A DNA stretch of 64,000 nt from the NCBI RefSeq assembly GCF_022213955.1, contig NZ_JAKNTW010000023.1:62001-126000 (forward strand). The letters run 5' to 3'. Below, one piece after another: positions 16,212 to 24,443 of the stretch (position 1 is the first letter of the stretch; every line of letters starts with the position of its first letter). The notes below the pieces were generated by a model. It was not told where the DNA came from and did no database searches. It was given only the letters and a program-made list of their open reading frames with translations. The translations under genes and the position numbers were made by a program. This DNA comes from Dolomitihabitans soli. Its GTDB lineage: Bacteria > Actinomycetota > Actinomycetes > Streptosporangiales > Streptosporangiaceae.

Positions 16212-17138
16212 TCAGCGGCTCATGGCGGTCTCCTGTTCAATGCGCGACAGCTTCTCGGGATTGCGCACGTGGTAGGCGCCGGTGACGTAGCCGTTCTCCA
16301 CTCGCGCCGCCACCACGCCGTCGATCTCGCCGTTGACTCGGACGAGCAGCCCCGGGCCGCCATTGATCTGCACCAGCTCGACCGACCTTTCGGCGTCGCG
16401 CTTCCACCAGCCGACGGCCAGCAGGCGAGCAACGTTGTCAGCCCCCACAATGGGCCGCAGCAGGGCATGCTTGACACCGCCGCCGTCGCTCAGGGCGACG
16501 ACGTCCGGCGCGAGGATGTCGAGCAGGCTCTGCAGCTCGCCGGTTTCGACCGCTCGTTGGAAAGCCTGGAGGGCGGCTCGGTGCTCGGCCGGGGAACCGG
16601 TGCCGCGTGGCCGGCGCGCGGCGACGTGCGCCCGTGCCCGGTGGGCGATCTGGCGTACCGCGGCCGGGTTCTTGCCGACGGCTTGGGCGATCTCGTCGTA
16701 GTCCAGATCGAACACCTCACGCAGCACGAACACCGCCCGCTCGGTCGGCCCGAGCGTCTCCAGCACCAGCAGCATCGCCATCGAGACGCTGTCGGCCAGT
16801 TCGACGTCCTCGGCCACATCCGGCGCGGTCAGCAACGGCTCGGGTAGCCACGGCCCGACGTAGGTCTCCTTGCGCCGGCCCAGTGTGCGCAGTCGTTTCA
16901 GCGCCTGCCTGGTGGCGATCCGGATCAGGTATGCGCGCTGGTCCAGCACCGTGCCGAGGTCGACGCCCGCCCACAGCAGCCAGGTCTCCTGCAGGACGTC
17001 CTCGGCGTCGGTGGCGGAGCCGAGGATCTCGTAGGCGAGAGTGAACAGCAGGTTGCGGTGGGCGACGAACGCCTCGGTGGCCGCGTCCATACGACTGCCA
17101 CGAGCTGTGGCCGTCGGTTGCTCAGTTCGTTCGCTCAT
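16212..17138 (-). CDS. SigJ/ECF41-type sigma factor with SnoaL-like C-terminal domain
   Basis: A 308-residue sigma factor. Region 2 (about 20-90; LFTLAYEILGSATDAEDVLQ) and region 4 (about 120-175; DYDEIAQAVGKNPAAVRQIAHRAR) are followed by a SnoaL-like domain of about 120 residues (about 188-300). This fused regulatory extension defines the ECF41 group, which includes M. tuberculosis SigJ and replaces a separate anti-sigma factor. ECF41 genes are characteristically next to carboxymuconolactone decarboxylase, oxidoreductase or epimerase genes, exactly as found divergently here. The 175 bases between the peroxiredoxin and this gene hold no supported feature. Confidence 0.93.
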   Translation of the reverse strand: MSERTEQPTATARGSRMDAATEAFVAHRNLLFTLAYEILGSATDAEDVLQETWLLWAGVDLGTVLDQRAYLIRIATRQALKRLRTLGRRKETYVGPWLPEPLLTAPDVAEDVELADSVSMAMLLVLETLGPTERAVFVLREVFDLDYDEIAQAVGKNPAAVRQIAHRARAHVAARRPRGTGSPAEHRAALQAFQRAVETGELQSLLDILAPDVVALSDGGGVKHALLRPIVGADNVARLLAVGWWKRDAERSVELVQINGGPGLLVRVNGEIDGVVAARVENGYVTGAYHVRNPEKLSRIEQETAMSR

Positions 17139-17195
17139 CGCTGGTTCCCGCCTGTTCGTTCGCGCCCCGTGCCCATACGATCCCGGCCCCCGCCG

Positions 17196-17250
17196 CTTTG
17201 TGACACCGACGTTCGGTGGTCTATGTCACAAAGGCCCAGCTGTCACAAGG
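17196..17250. promoter_or_regulatory. Divergent ECF41-type promoter elements (TGTCACA)
   Basis: CTTTGTGACA (17196-17205) and TGTCACAAAG (17224-17233) are perfect 10-bp inverted arms with an 18-base spacer, and TGTCACAAGG recurs at 17241-17250. TGTCACA is the -35 element reported for ECF41 sigma factors. The outward-facing copies read toward the sigma gene (minus strand) and toward the decarboxylase-like gene (plus strand); both are followed by a similar CCGGGATC stretch about 14-20 bases on. The expected CGTC -10 is not exact (CGTA on the minus strand). Confidence 0.65.
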
Positions 17251-17311
17251 AGCGGGCCGCCGGGATCTCTTGCTCGTTACGACGCAACGCCACGAGTAAG
17301 GAAGTCCCAGC

Positions 17312-17809
17312 ATGGCCACACCCACGACGACCAACCTCAGGTCGCGCATGCCCAACCCCCTCCCGTTCGTCCCCGAGATGGCGGTAGTCGCCGAAGGCCT
17401 GCACAAGGTCATGAAGAACGGCTCGATTCCGCAGGTCACCATCCACCTGCTGCAGCTGCGCGCCGGGCAGATGCTCGGCAGCACGTACTTCACCATCAGG
17501 GAAACCGGCAGTCTCCGCCAGGCAGGGGAACCAGAGGAGCGCATCACCGCCGTGGCGACCTGGCGGGACGCCCCCTACTTCACCGACGCAGAACGGGTCG
17601 CTCTGGAGCTCGTGGAGGCCGTCCTCACCGCGAACCCGTCCGGGGAGCGAGTCCCCGACGAGCTGTACGCCAAGGCGTCCGCGCACTACGACGACAAGGC
17701 GCTCTGGACGCTCATCATGGCGATCGCCCACATCGGCTTCTTCACCCCCGCCGCTCTCATCGCCAAGCCGATCCCCGGCATGCCCCCCGGCCAGAACTAC
17801 AGCGAGTAA
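17312..17809 (+). CDS. Carboxymuconolactone decarboxylase/AhpD-fold protein lacking the CxxC pair
   Basis: A 165-residue AhpD-fold protein. The conserved helix LRAGQMLGSTYFTIR (residues 49-63) aligns with the family motif in which two cysteines and a nearby histidine form the redox site; here they are S57, F60 and R63. The following EPEERITAVATWRDAPYFTDAER segment, given by positions about 74-96, is strongly typical of the family. A thiol-dependent peroxidase role is therefore unlikely. It lies 14 bases before the NmrA-type oxidoreductase gene and downstream of a putative ECF41 promoter, so the pair is a probable SigJ regulon. Confidence 0.82.
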   Translation: MATPTTTNLRSRMPNPLPFVPEMAVVAEGLHKVMKNGSIPQVTIHLLQLRAGQMLGSTYFTIRETGSLRQAGEPEERITAVATWRDAPYFTDAERVALELVEAVLTANPSGERVPDELYAKASAHYDDKALWTLIMAIAHIGFFTPAALIAKPIPGMPPGQNYSE

Positions 17810-17823
17810 GAAGGGCATGAAGC

Positions 17824-18582
17824 ATGAGCATCACCAAGTTCGCGGTGGCAGGAGCGACCGGGCGGCTGGGACGCCACGTCGTCGACGTCCTCACCGAACG
17901 GGGGCACCAGGTCGTGCCGATGTCCCGAGCCACCGGCGTGGACATCATCACCGGTGAGGGCCTGGCCGAGGCGCTCACCGAGGTGGATGTCATCATCGAC
18001 GTCGCCTCGTGGCACGCCTCCGAGCAGGAGGCGGCGACGGAGTTCTTCCGCACGTCGGCCCGCAACCTGCACGAGTACGGTCAGCAGGCCGAGGTCGCCC
18101 AGATCACCGTGGCGTCCATCATCGGCGTCGACAAGGCCACCGCCGGTTTCCTCGCCGCCAAGAAGGCGCATGAGGAACTCCTCCTGTCCGGCCCGCTCCC
18201 TGTCCGCATTCTGCGGGCCGCGCAGTTCCACGAGTTCGTCGGTCAGATTCTGGACTGGCAGCAGGGCGACGTCGCCTACATCCCGGCCCTGCCCACCCAG
18301 CTCGTAGCCTGCCGCACCGTGGCCGAGGAACTGGTCGACCTGGCCCTCGACCCCGGCGAGCCCACTCCAGGAACGCCGATCCCCGAGATCGCCGGACCCC
18401 GAAAGGAGACCTTGGCGGAGGCGGCCGCACTCCTGGCCGCCCGCCGAAGCATCAAGGTCGTCGGCGTTGACGGCTCGGGCATGCCCGATGCCGAGATCGC
18501 CGCCGAGGGCGGGTTCCTGCCCAGCCCGCACGCCAAGCTCGCCGGCCCGACCTTCCAGGAGTGGCTCGACACCCAACCCTGA
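17824..18582 (+). CDS. NAD(P)-binding NmrA/SDR-type oxidoreductase
   Basis: A 252-residue atypical short-chain dehydrogenase. The N-terminal glycine-rich loop VAGATGRLGRHV (about residues 8-19) is the dinucleotide-binding motif. The family's YxxxK pair is reduced to FLAAKKAHEE, consistent with NmrA-like proteins that sense or bind NAD(P) or have lost classical catalysis. It follows the decarboxylase-like gene by 14 bases. This is the oxidoreductase partner in the typical ECF41 gene neighbourhood. The substrate is unknown. Confidence 0.85.
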   Translation: MSITKFAVAGATGRLGRHVVDVLTERGHQVVPMSRATGVDIITGEGLAEALTEVDVIIDVASWHASEQEAATEFFRTSARNLHEYGQQAEVAQITVASIIGVDKATAGFLAAKKAHEELLLSGPLPVRILRAAQFHEFVGQILDWQQGDVAYIPALPTQLVACRTVAEELVDLALDPGEPTPGTPIPEIAGPRKETLAEAAALLAARRSIKVVGVDGSGMPDAEIAAEGGFLPSPHAKLAGPTFQEWLDTQP

Positions 18583-18605
18583 GCCGGCCGTACGGCACGG
18601 CCTGA

Positions 18606-18648
18606 CCTTGTTTTCGGAGCTCCACGGCACTGGGCTCCGAGAACAAGG
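18606..18648 (+). terminator. Strong hairpin after the oxidoreductase gene
   Basis: A 15-bp stem (18606-18620 and 18634-18648; CCTTGTTTTCGGAGC against GCTCCGAGAACAAGG) with one G-T wobble position and a 13-base loop lies 24 bases after the stop. It lacks a T-tract, as is common in high-GC actinomycetes. It probably ends the two-gene ECF41 target operon. Confidence 0.65.
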
Positions 18649-18736
18649 CTTCCTCCGAACCTCGCTCGCCGGCGGCGTTCGGGGGCTCAGTTTGACGCCT
18701 GGACTCATCACCGCATTTTGGGAAAGGGGCTCACTT

Positions 18737-19321
18737 ATGCCCGTCACCACTATCGACACAACGACCGCACTCGTCCTCATCGACCTGCAGAACGCCGTCG
18801 TCGGCCGCCCCGCAACCCCCCTCACCGGCACTGAGGTGGTGGCCCGTGCGGTCGAACTGGCTGACGCCTTTCGCGACCACGGCGCTCCGGTTGTCCTGGT
18901 TCGGGTCACGGCCCGCGCGGACAGATCGGATGCTGCTCCAGGACGCACCGAGATTCCGCGCCCGCCTGGCCCTCTGCCCGCGGGCTGGGACGTCATCGTC
19001 GATGACCTGGCCGGCCACCCCGGCGACATCAACGTGGCCAAGCGCACCTGGGGCGCCTTCTACGGCACCGATCTCGACCTGCAGCTGCGCCGCCGCGGCG
19101 TCACACAGGTCGTGCTGGCCGGGATCGCTACCAGCATCGGCGTGGAGTCCACCGCCCGCGCCGCCTACGAACACGGCTACAACGTCACGCTGGTGACGGA
19201 CGCCATGGCCGACCTGGACGCGGAGGCGCATCGCAACAGCGTTGAACGGATCTTCCCACTCCTCGGCGAGAGCGCTACCACCGCCGAGATCATCGACCTG
19301 CTGGCCACGACCCGCGCCTGA
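18737..19321 (+). CDS. Isochorismatase-fold cysteine-hydrolase-like protein with no catalytic Cys
   Basis: A 194-residue isochorismatase-fold protein. Asp16 (LIDLQN) and Lys102 (AKRTWGAF) of the usual Asp-Lys-Cys triad are present. The cysteine position in the GIATSIGVESTAR segment (129-141) is Gly135, as in a known Cys-less subfamily. Hydrolysis by the classical mechanism is therefore doubtful. GGAAAGG lies 9 bases before ATG 18737. It precedes the P450 gene by 20 bases, so the two may be an operon. Confidence 0.82.
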   Translation: MPVTTIDTTTALVLIDLQNAVVGRPATPLTGTEVVARAVELADAFRDHGAPVVLVRVTARADRSDAAPGRTEIPRPPGPLPAGWDVIVDDLAGHPGDINVAKRTWGAFYGTDLDLQLRRRGVTQVVLAGIATSIGVESTARAAYEHGYNVTLVTDAMADLDAEAHRNSVERIFPLLGESATTAEIIDLLATTRA

Positions 19322-19341
19322 CGATCTCACACGATCACAGG

Positions 19342-20550
19342 ATGAATGGACAGATGATGACGCAAACGCCGGAATTGCCGCTGCACATGCGGCGGAACGG
19401 GCTCGACCCGGTCGAGGAGCTGGCCCGGGCACGCGACGGCGAGGGTGTGGTCCGGGTCGAGACGCCGTTCGGCTCGCCCGCGTACCTGGTCTGCCGCCAC
19501 GAGGACGTTCGCCAGGTACTGTCGGATCCGGCCCGGTTCAGCAGCGCCCTGACACCGTTCCCGGGATCTGGGCAGATGAACGCCGACGAGCAGGCCAAGA
19601 TGCAGGCCGGGCAACTGATCGGGTTCGACCCGCCCGAGCACACGCGGTTGCGCCGGATGCTCACCCCGGAGTTCACGATGCGTCGGATGCGCCGGCTCGA
19701 GCCGCGGATCACCGAGATCGTCCAGACGGCCCTGGACGACCTGGAGCGGGCCGGTAAGCCGGCCGATCTGGTGGCGCACTTCGCGTTGCCGGTGCCGTCG
19801 CTGGTGATCTGTGAGTTGCTGGGTGTGCCGTATGCCGACCGCGCCGAGTTCCAAGAACGTTCCGTGCGCCTGCTGGACACCTCGGTGCCGATGGAGCAGC
19901 GCGTCGCGGCGCAGTGGGAGGACCGCGCCTACATGGCCGGCCTGGTGGCCCGCGCGCAGGCGGACCCGGGCGAGGACATGCTCGGCATGCTGGTGCGCGA
20001 GCATGGCGACGATCTCCGTGCCGATGAGCTGATCGGCATCGCCGCACTGCTGCTGCTGGCCGGGCATGAGACGACCTCGAACATGCTCGGCTTGGGCACC
20101 CTGGCCCTGCTGCGGCACCCGGACCAGCTCGCGCTGATCCGCGAGGATCCGGCGCTGATCGAGCCCGCCATCGAGGAGCTGTTGCGCTGGCTGTCCATCG
20201 TGCAGTCGCTGCCGCCCCGCACGACCACGACGGACGTGGAGATCGCCGGGCATGCCATCCCCGCGGGCTCGCTCGTGCTCCTTTCGCTTCCTGCCGCCAA
20301 CCGCGACCCTGCCTTCATCGACGATCCCGACACCCTCGACATCACCCGGGGAGCCACCGGCCACGTCGCCTTCGGCCACGGGGTGCACCACTGCCTCGGG
20401 GCGCCGCTGGCGCGGATGGAGATGCGCATCGCCTTCCCGGCCCTGCTGCGGCGCTTCCCCGGCCTCGCCCTGGCCGACCCGGACGAGCAGTTGGACTTCC
20501 GGGTCTTCAGCCTCGTGTACGGCTTGCACGCGCTGCGGGTGACCTGGTGA
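19342..20550 (+). CDS. Cytochrome P450
   Basis: A 402-residue class I bacterial P450. The oxygen-binding I-helix AGHETT (240-245), the K-helix ExxR (E279-R282), and the heme loop FGHGVHHCLG with proximal Cys351 are intact. Length and motifs fit soluble actinobacterial families such as CYP105 or CYP107, which hydroxylate natural products or xenobiotics. No ferredoxin gene is adjacent, so electron donors must come from elsewhere. It follows the isochorismatase-fold gene on the same strand. The start could be ATG 19342, 19354 or 19357. Confidence 0.93.
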   Translation: MNGQMMTQTPELPLHMRRNGLDPVEELARARDGEGVVRVETPFGSPAYLVCRHEDVRQVLSDPARFSSALTPFPGSGQMNADEQAKMQAGQLIGFDPPEHTRLRRMLTPEFTMRRMRRLEPRITEIVQTALDDLERAGKPADLVAHFALPVPSLVICELLGVPYADRAEFQERSVRLLDTSVPMEQRVAAQWEDRAYMAGLVARAQADPGEDMLGMLVREHGDDLRADELIGIAALLLLAGHETTSNMLGLGTLALLRHPDQLALIREDPALIEPAIEELLRWLSIVQSLPPRTTTTDVEIAGHAIPAGSLVLLSLPAANRDPAFIDDPDTLDITRGATGHVAFGHGVHHCLGAPLARMEMRIAFPALLRRFPGLALADPDEQLDFRVFSLVYGLHALRVTW

Positions 20551-20733
20551 GCGGACGGCCGCTGAGAGCTGACACCGCCCGAAACCAGGGCGTGTACGGA
20601 GTTGAGATCGCACCATCCCGGTCGCGTGTCTCGCCCCGGAGTTACCCATAGGTCGTACCTGCACGTGCGATCAAGGGGCCCGTCGGGAGCTCAGAGCGTC
20701 TCGGCGGGCTCCGCCACTTCCGCTCGCCATCTC

Positions 20734-21066
20734 GTGGTCATACATCTGCACCGTCAGGCGTTGGACGAGCGCCGCCGGATAATCGTCCCGGTTCCCGTGC
20801 TCGCCCAGGTCTGGCGGGGATCGGCGAGGCAGGCGTCGCTCGCACGGTTGCTGTTCGGTTGCGAGATCGCCGACATGACCGAGCACGTCGGCAGGGAGGC
20901 GGGAATCCTCTGTGGCAGGGCGGGAAAGCCGGACGTGGTGGACGCGGCGGTCGTCGTCACCGCGATCCACGCCTCCGCCGCCATCCTTACCTCCGACCCC
21001 CACGACCTGGCTGCTCTGGTCGTCGCCGCGGACTCGTCTCTTCGTCCGGCTCTCATCGCCGTCTGA
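20734..21066 (+). pseudogene. 5'-truncated PIN-domain (VapC-like) gene remnant
   Basis: The readable 110 codons match the middle and end of a PIN-domain ribonuclease: VPVPVLAQVWRG, then SDVVDA-like PDVVDAAVV and LTSDPHDLAAL, which carry the later acidic residues. The N-terminal strand with the first catalytic Asp (usually VLDASAL) is missing and no proper start codon context exists. No VapB antitoxin is adjacent. It is best read as a decayed toxin gene. The 20551-20733 stretch before it holds no other supported feature. Confidence 0.6.
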
Positions 21067-21202
21067 CCGATCAGTCGGACGCGTTCCGGAGCGTCTGGCA
21101 GGGGCGACTTGTGGTCGTGAACCCCCGATGTGCGTTCGGCTCTAGGCTGGGAAAGGTATCCTCGCCCGTCGAACCCCTATTCCCCCTGAGACTGGATCAG
21201 CT

Positions 21203-22096
21203 GTGGAAGCGAAGCCGTACGTCACTATCGTCCTGCCCTGTTACAACGAGCAGGATCACGTCATCGACGAGGTCGAGCGGATCTGCAAGGCGATGGACGA
21301 CAGCGGTTACACCTATGAGCTGATGGCGGTCGACGACTGTTCGAGCGATCAGACGCTGGCGAGGCTGAAGGAGGCGGCGCCGCGTTTTCCGAACATGCGG
21401 ATCCGGGCGTTCCATCGGAACGGCGGGTCGGGCACCGTGCGGAGGATCGGGTCGCAGGAGGCCACCGGCGAGATCGTCGTGTGGACCGATGCCGACATGT
21501 CCTACCCCAATGAGCGGATTCCCGATCTGGTGGCGGTGCTGGAGAAGGACGAGACGGTCGATCAGGTGGTGGGGGCGCGCACCAGCGAGGAGGGATCGCA
21601 CAAGTTCCTGCGGGTGCCGGCCAAGTGGTTCATCCGCAAGATCGCCGAGCGGCTCGCGGGGCAGAAGATCCCCGACCTCAACTCGGGGCTGCGGGCCTTC
21701 CGCGCGACGGTGGCCAAGCCGTACCTCCGGCTGCTTCCGCCCGGTTTCTCCTGCACCACGACGATCACGCTGGCCTTCCTGTCGAACCAGCACGACGTCT
21801 ACTTCCTGCCGATCGACTACAGCAAGCGGGCGGGCAAGTCGAAGTTCGGCTTCGTCTCCGACGCGTACCGCTACATCCTGCAGGTGCTGCGGATGGTCAT
21901 GTACTTCAACCCGCTCAAGGTGCTGATGCCCCCGGCGCTGTGGCTGATCGGGATCGGCCTGGTCAAGGGCGTGGTCGACGTCTTCAACTACGGTTTCTAC
22001 CTGACCAGCAACGCGATCGTGGTCTTCCTGTCGGGCATGCTGATCGGATCGCTGGCGCTGCTGTCCGACCTGATCGTCCGTTCCCGGGGCGAGTAG
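21203..22096 (+). CDS. Polyprenol-phosphate-type glycosyltransferase, family 2
   Basis: A 297-residue GT2 enzyme of the dolichol-phosphate mannosyltransferase/GtrB type. VLPCYNEQDHV (about 10-20), VDDCSSD (about 46-52) and WTDADMSYP (about 95-103) form the nucleotide-sugar and metal site. Two C-terminal hydrophobic segments (about 235-255 and 268-290) anchor it. Such enzymes make polyprenyl-phosphate sugars used by GT-C enzymes, which fits the GT39-like proteins elsewhere in the window. GTG 21203 is the start. The next gene begins 3 bases after the stop. Confidence 0.87.
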   Translation: MEAKPYVTIVLPCYNEQDHVIDEVERICKAMDDSGYTYELMAVDDCSSDQTLARLKEAAPRFPNMRIRAFHRNGGSGTVRRIGSQEATGEIVVWTDADMSYPNERIPDLVAVLEKDETVDQVVGARTSEEGSHKFLRVPAKWFIRKIAERLAGQKIPDLNSGLRAFRATVAKPYLRLLPPGFSCTTTITLAFLSNQHDVYFLPIDYSKRAGKSKFGFVSDAYRYILQVLRMVMYFNPLKVLMPPALWLIGIGLVKGVVDVFNYGFYLTSNAIVVFLSGMLIGSLALLSDLIVRSRGE

Positions 22097-22099
22097 CCG

Positions 22100-23161
22100 A
22101 TGCGGATCGCCATCGTCGGCCCGACGTACCCCTACAAGGGCGGCGGCGCGCAGCACACCACCGAGCTCGCGCACCGGCTCCGCGCGCTGGGCCACGACGT
22201 GGTGATCGAGTCGTGGCGGGCGCAGTACCCGTCGTTCCTCTACCCGGGGCAGCAGACGATCGACAGCCCCGAGGGCACGCCGTTCCCGAACACCCGCCGG
22301 GTGCTCGACTGGCGCCGCCCCGACGGCTGGGTGCGCTGCGGCCGGCGGCTGCGGAGCGCCGACCTGGTGGTCCTCACAGTGCTCAGCCCGGTGCAGGTCC
22401 CCGCCTACCTCGGCATCCTGTACGGCATCGGCCGCAAGGTCCCGGTGCTGGCCCTGTGTCACAACGTGTTGCCGCACGAGCGGAAGCCGTACGACACGCC
22501 GTTGATGAAGGCGCTGCTCCGGCGGGTCGACCGGGTGCTGGTGCACTCCGAGGAGCAGGCGGCGCTGGCCGGCGGGCTCGCGCCGGCGCCGGTGGCGGTG
22601 GCGGGGCTGCCGCCGCACCTTCCCGCGCGGCAGGCGGGGGAGGCCGGCACCGGGATCAGGAACCGGTTGTTGTTCTTCGGGATCGTCCGGCCGTACAAGG
22701 GGCTCGATCTGCTGCTGCGGGCGCTGCCCGACGGGGTGGCGCTGACGGTGGCGGGGGAGTTCTGGGGCGGGCTGGAGGAGACGCGGCGGCTGATCGGGGA
22801 GCTGGGGATCGGCGACCGGGTCGAGTTGCGGCCGGGGTACGTCGCCGCGGCGGACGTGCCGGGGTTGTTCGCGGCGGCCGACGCGCTGGTGCTGCCCTAC
22901 CGGAGCGCCACGGCCAGCCAGAACGTCTGGCTGGGGCACGAGCACGGCGTGCCGGTGATCGCCACCCGGGTCGGCGCGCTCGCTGACAACGTGACCGACG
23001 GCGTCGACGGCCTGCTCGTTCCGCCGGGGTCGGCGGAGGCGCTGCGCGAGGCGATCGTCCGGTTCTACGAGCCGGGCGAGCCCGAGCGGTTGCGGTCGGG
23101 CGTCAAGGCGGTCGACGCCGACCCGTTCTGGGCGGCGTACATCGAGCGCCTGCTCGCCTGA
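22100..23161 (+). CDS. Glycosyltransferase family 4
   Basis: A 353-residue GT-B enzyme. VGPTYPYKGGGAQH (about 6-19) is the acceptor-side glycine loop, FGIVRPYKGLDLLL near residue 195 starts the donor domain, and the NVWLGHEHGVPVIATRVG region (about 275-292) carries the donor-binding Glu. It starts 3 bases after the GT2 gene and is probably cotranslated. Its last 97 bases overlap the convergent flippase-like gene, an unusually long convergent overlap. The sugar is not readable. Confidence 0.87.
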   Translation: MRIAIVGPTYPYKGGGAQHTTELAHRLRALGHDVVIESWRAQYPSFLYPGQQTIDSPEGTPFPNTRRVLDWRRPDGWVRCGRRLRSADLVVLTVLSPVQVPAYLGILYGIGRKVPVLALCHNVLPHERKPYDTPLMKALLRRVDRVLVHSEEQAALAGGLAPAPVAVAGLPPHLPARQAGEAGTGIRNRLLFFGIVRPYKGLDLLLRALPDGVALTVAGEFWGGLEETRRLIGELGIGDRVELRPGYVAAADVPGLFAAADALVLPYRSATASQNVWLGHEHGVPVIATRVGALADNVTDGVDGLLVPPGSAEALREAIVRFYEPGEPERLRSGVKAVDADPFWAAYIERLLA

Positions 23162-24033
23162 CGGGCCCACAGGAACCCGAGCCCCGCCCAGATCACGTCG
23201 GCGAGCGTGAACACCACCCGCGACACCACCGCGGCCACCAGCGCCTGCGGCGCGGCCAGCACGGGGGCGAGGGCCAGCACCATCGCGCCCTCGCGCACGC
23301 CGACCCCCGCGGGCACCACCACGGTGAGGATGCCGGTCGCCCAGGCGATCGCGTACGCCCCCACCGCGACGGTGTACGGCGCGCCCGGCGCGAGCAGCCA
23401 CAGGTGGACGCCGTAGATCAGCCAGCCGGCCATCGTCCACGCCGCGGCGACGAGCACGGCGCGCCCGGGCAGCACCGTGTCGAGCGGTTCCCTGCGCGCG
23501 ATCCGCAGGACCAGGTTGAGTCCCCAGGTCAGGACGCGCGGGTGCAGTCCGACGGCGATGAGGGGGATCAGCGCCAGGAGGTACCACGCCTGGCGGAGGA
23601 ACTCCTGGGTGGCGAGCGTGGCGGCGGCCACGGCCAGCGCGCAGCCGAGGGAGACGACGATGGAGATGGAGACCGCGCTGAACATGCGGCGCGGCGGGCA
23701 GCCGTGGTCGCGGCCGAGCTCCATCATGGCGGCGTAGGACCAGACCGACCCCGGGATGTACTTGCCGAGCTGGCCGACGAACAGCACCTTCGCCGCCACC
23801 CCGGTCGGCAGCGGCGTGCCGAGTCCCGCCAGCAGGACGCGCCACGCCTTCAGCATGCAGAACAGCCCGGCGAGCACCACGACCTGGGCTCCCAGGACGG
23901 AGGTCCAGGACAGCCGGCCGAGCGCGGCGAGCGTCTGCTCGCCGTTCCTGGCCAGGCCGTACCCCACGAAGCCCAGGGCGACCAGCGCGAGCGCGACGCG
24001 CAACAGGCGGCTCGAACGCAGGCGGCTGAACAT
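23065..24033 (-). CDS. Flippase-like / lysylphosphatidylglycerol-synthase transmembrane-domain protein
   Basis: A 322-residue integral membrane protein with about eight hydrophobic segments. It matches the transmembrane domain of MprF-type proteins (UPF0104) without the soluble aminoacyl-transferase domain. VGQLGKYIPGSVWSY near residue 85 and VVVPAGVGVREGAMV near 245 are the family hallmarks. It shares these motifs with the protein at 25277-26209. In a glycan cluster, lipid-linked substrate flipping is a reasonable inference. ATG 24033 fits the family N-terminus. The 3' end overlaps the GT4 gene. Confidence 0.8.
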   Translation of the reverse strand: MFSRLRSSRLLRVALALVALGFVGYGLARNGEQTLAALGRLSWTSVLGAQVVVLAGLFCMLKAWRVLLAGLGTPLPTGVAAKVLFVGQLGKYIPGSVWSYAAMMELGRDHGCPPRRMFSAVSISIVVSLGCALAVAAATLATQEFLRQAWYLLALIPLIAVGLHPRVLTWGLNLVLRIARREPLDTVLPGRAVLVAAAWTMAGWLIYGVHLWLLAPGAPYTVAVGAYAIAWATGILTVVVPAGVGVREGAMVLALAPVLAAPQALVAAVVSRVVFTLADVIWAGLGFLWARQASRRSMYAAQNGSASTALTPDRNRSGSPGS

Positions 24034-24088
24034 CCGCCCAGCGTACGCATGAAGGCTACTCGTCGGTAGGGCCGACTTCCGGGCACAC

Positions 24089-24408
24089 CGTACGGCGTGC
24101 CGGCCGAGGTCGCGCGGGGGAGACGGTTGGGCGGACCACGTCGTACGGCGTGGCGCCGGGTCGCGGGAGGCGGTTGGGCGGGCCACGTTGTAGGGCGCGG
24201 CGCTGGGGTCGTTCGCGGGAGGCGGTTGGGCGGACCACGTCGTACGGCGTGGCGCCGAGGTCGCGCGGGGAGACGGTAGGGCGCGGATCACGTTGTAGGG
24301 CGTGGCGGCGGGTCGCGCGGGAGGCGGTTGGGCGGGCCACGTCGTAGGGCGTTGGCGGTTGTACGGCGTGGCGCTGGGGTCGTTCGCGGGAGGAGGGGCG
24401 AGCGGGCC
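24089..24408. repeat. Intergenic tandem repeat, about 50-bp unit, seven copies
   Basis: Imperfect units begin near 24089, 24142, 24190, 24241, 24295, 24343 (short) and 24361. Each starts GTACGGCGTGGCGC or GTAGGGCGTGGCG and continues through GGTCGC, GCGGGAGGCGGTTGGGCGG and CCACGT; lengths are 48-54 bases apart from the short one. They fill the gap between the divergent flippase-like gene and the methyltransferase gene. No gene is supported in this gap. Confidence 0.88.
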
Positions 24409-24443
24409 TCCCTTCCCCCCTGCGCCGAGTACTGTTGGTCGGC

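Noticed and set aside
14939-20550. Prophage or integrative island around the sigma/P450 block
   Set aside because: No integrase, attachment repeats, tRNA gene or phage genes, and base composition looks like the rest of the window.
20734-21066. Functional VapBC toxin-antitoxin pair
   Set aside because: The first catalytic strand is missing, the start is poor and no antitoxin gene is adjacent.
24089-24408. Possible CRISPR array
   Set aside because: The units are adjacent and diverge along their whole length, with no conserved-repeat and unique-spacer pattern and no cas genes.
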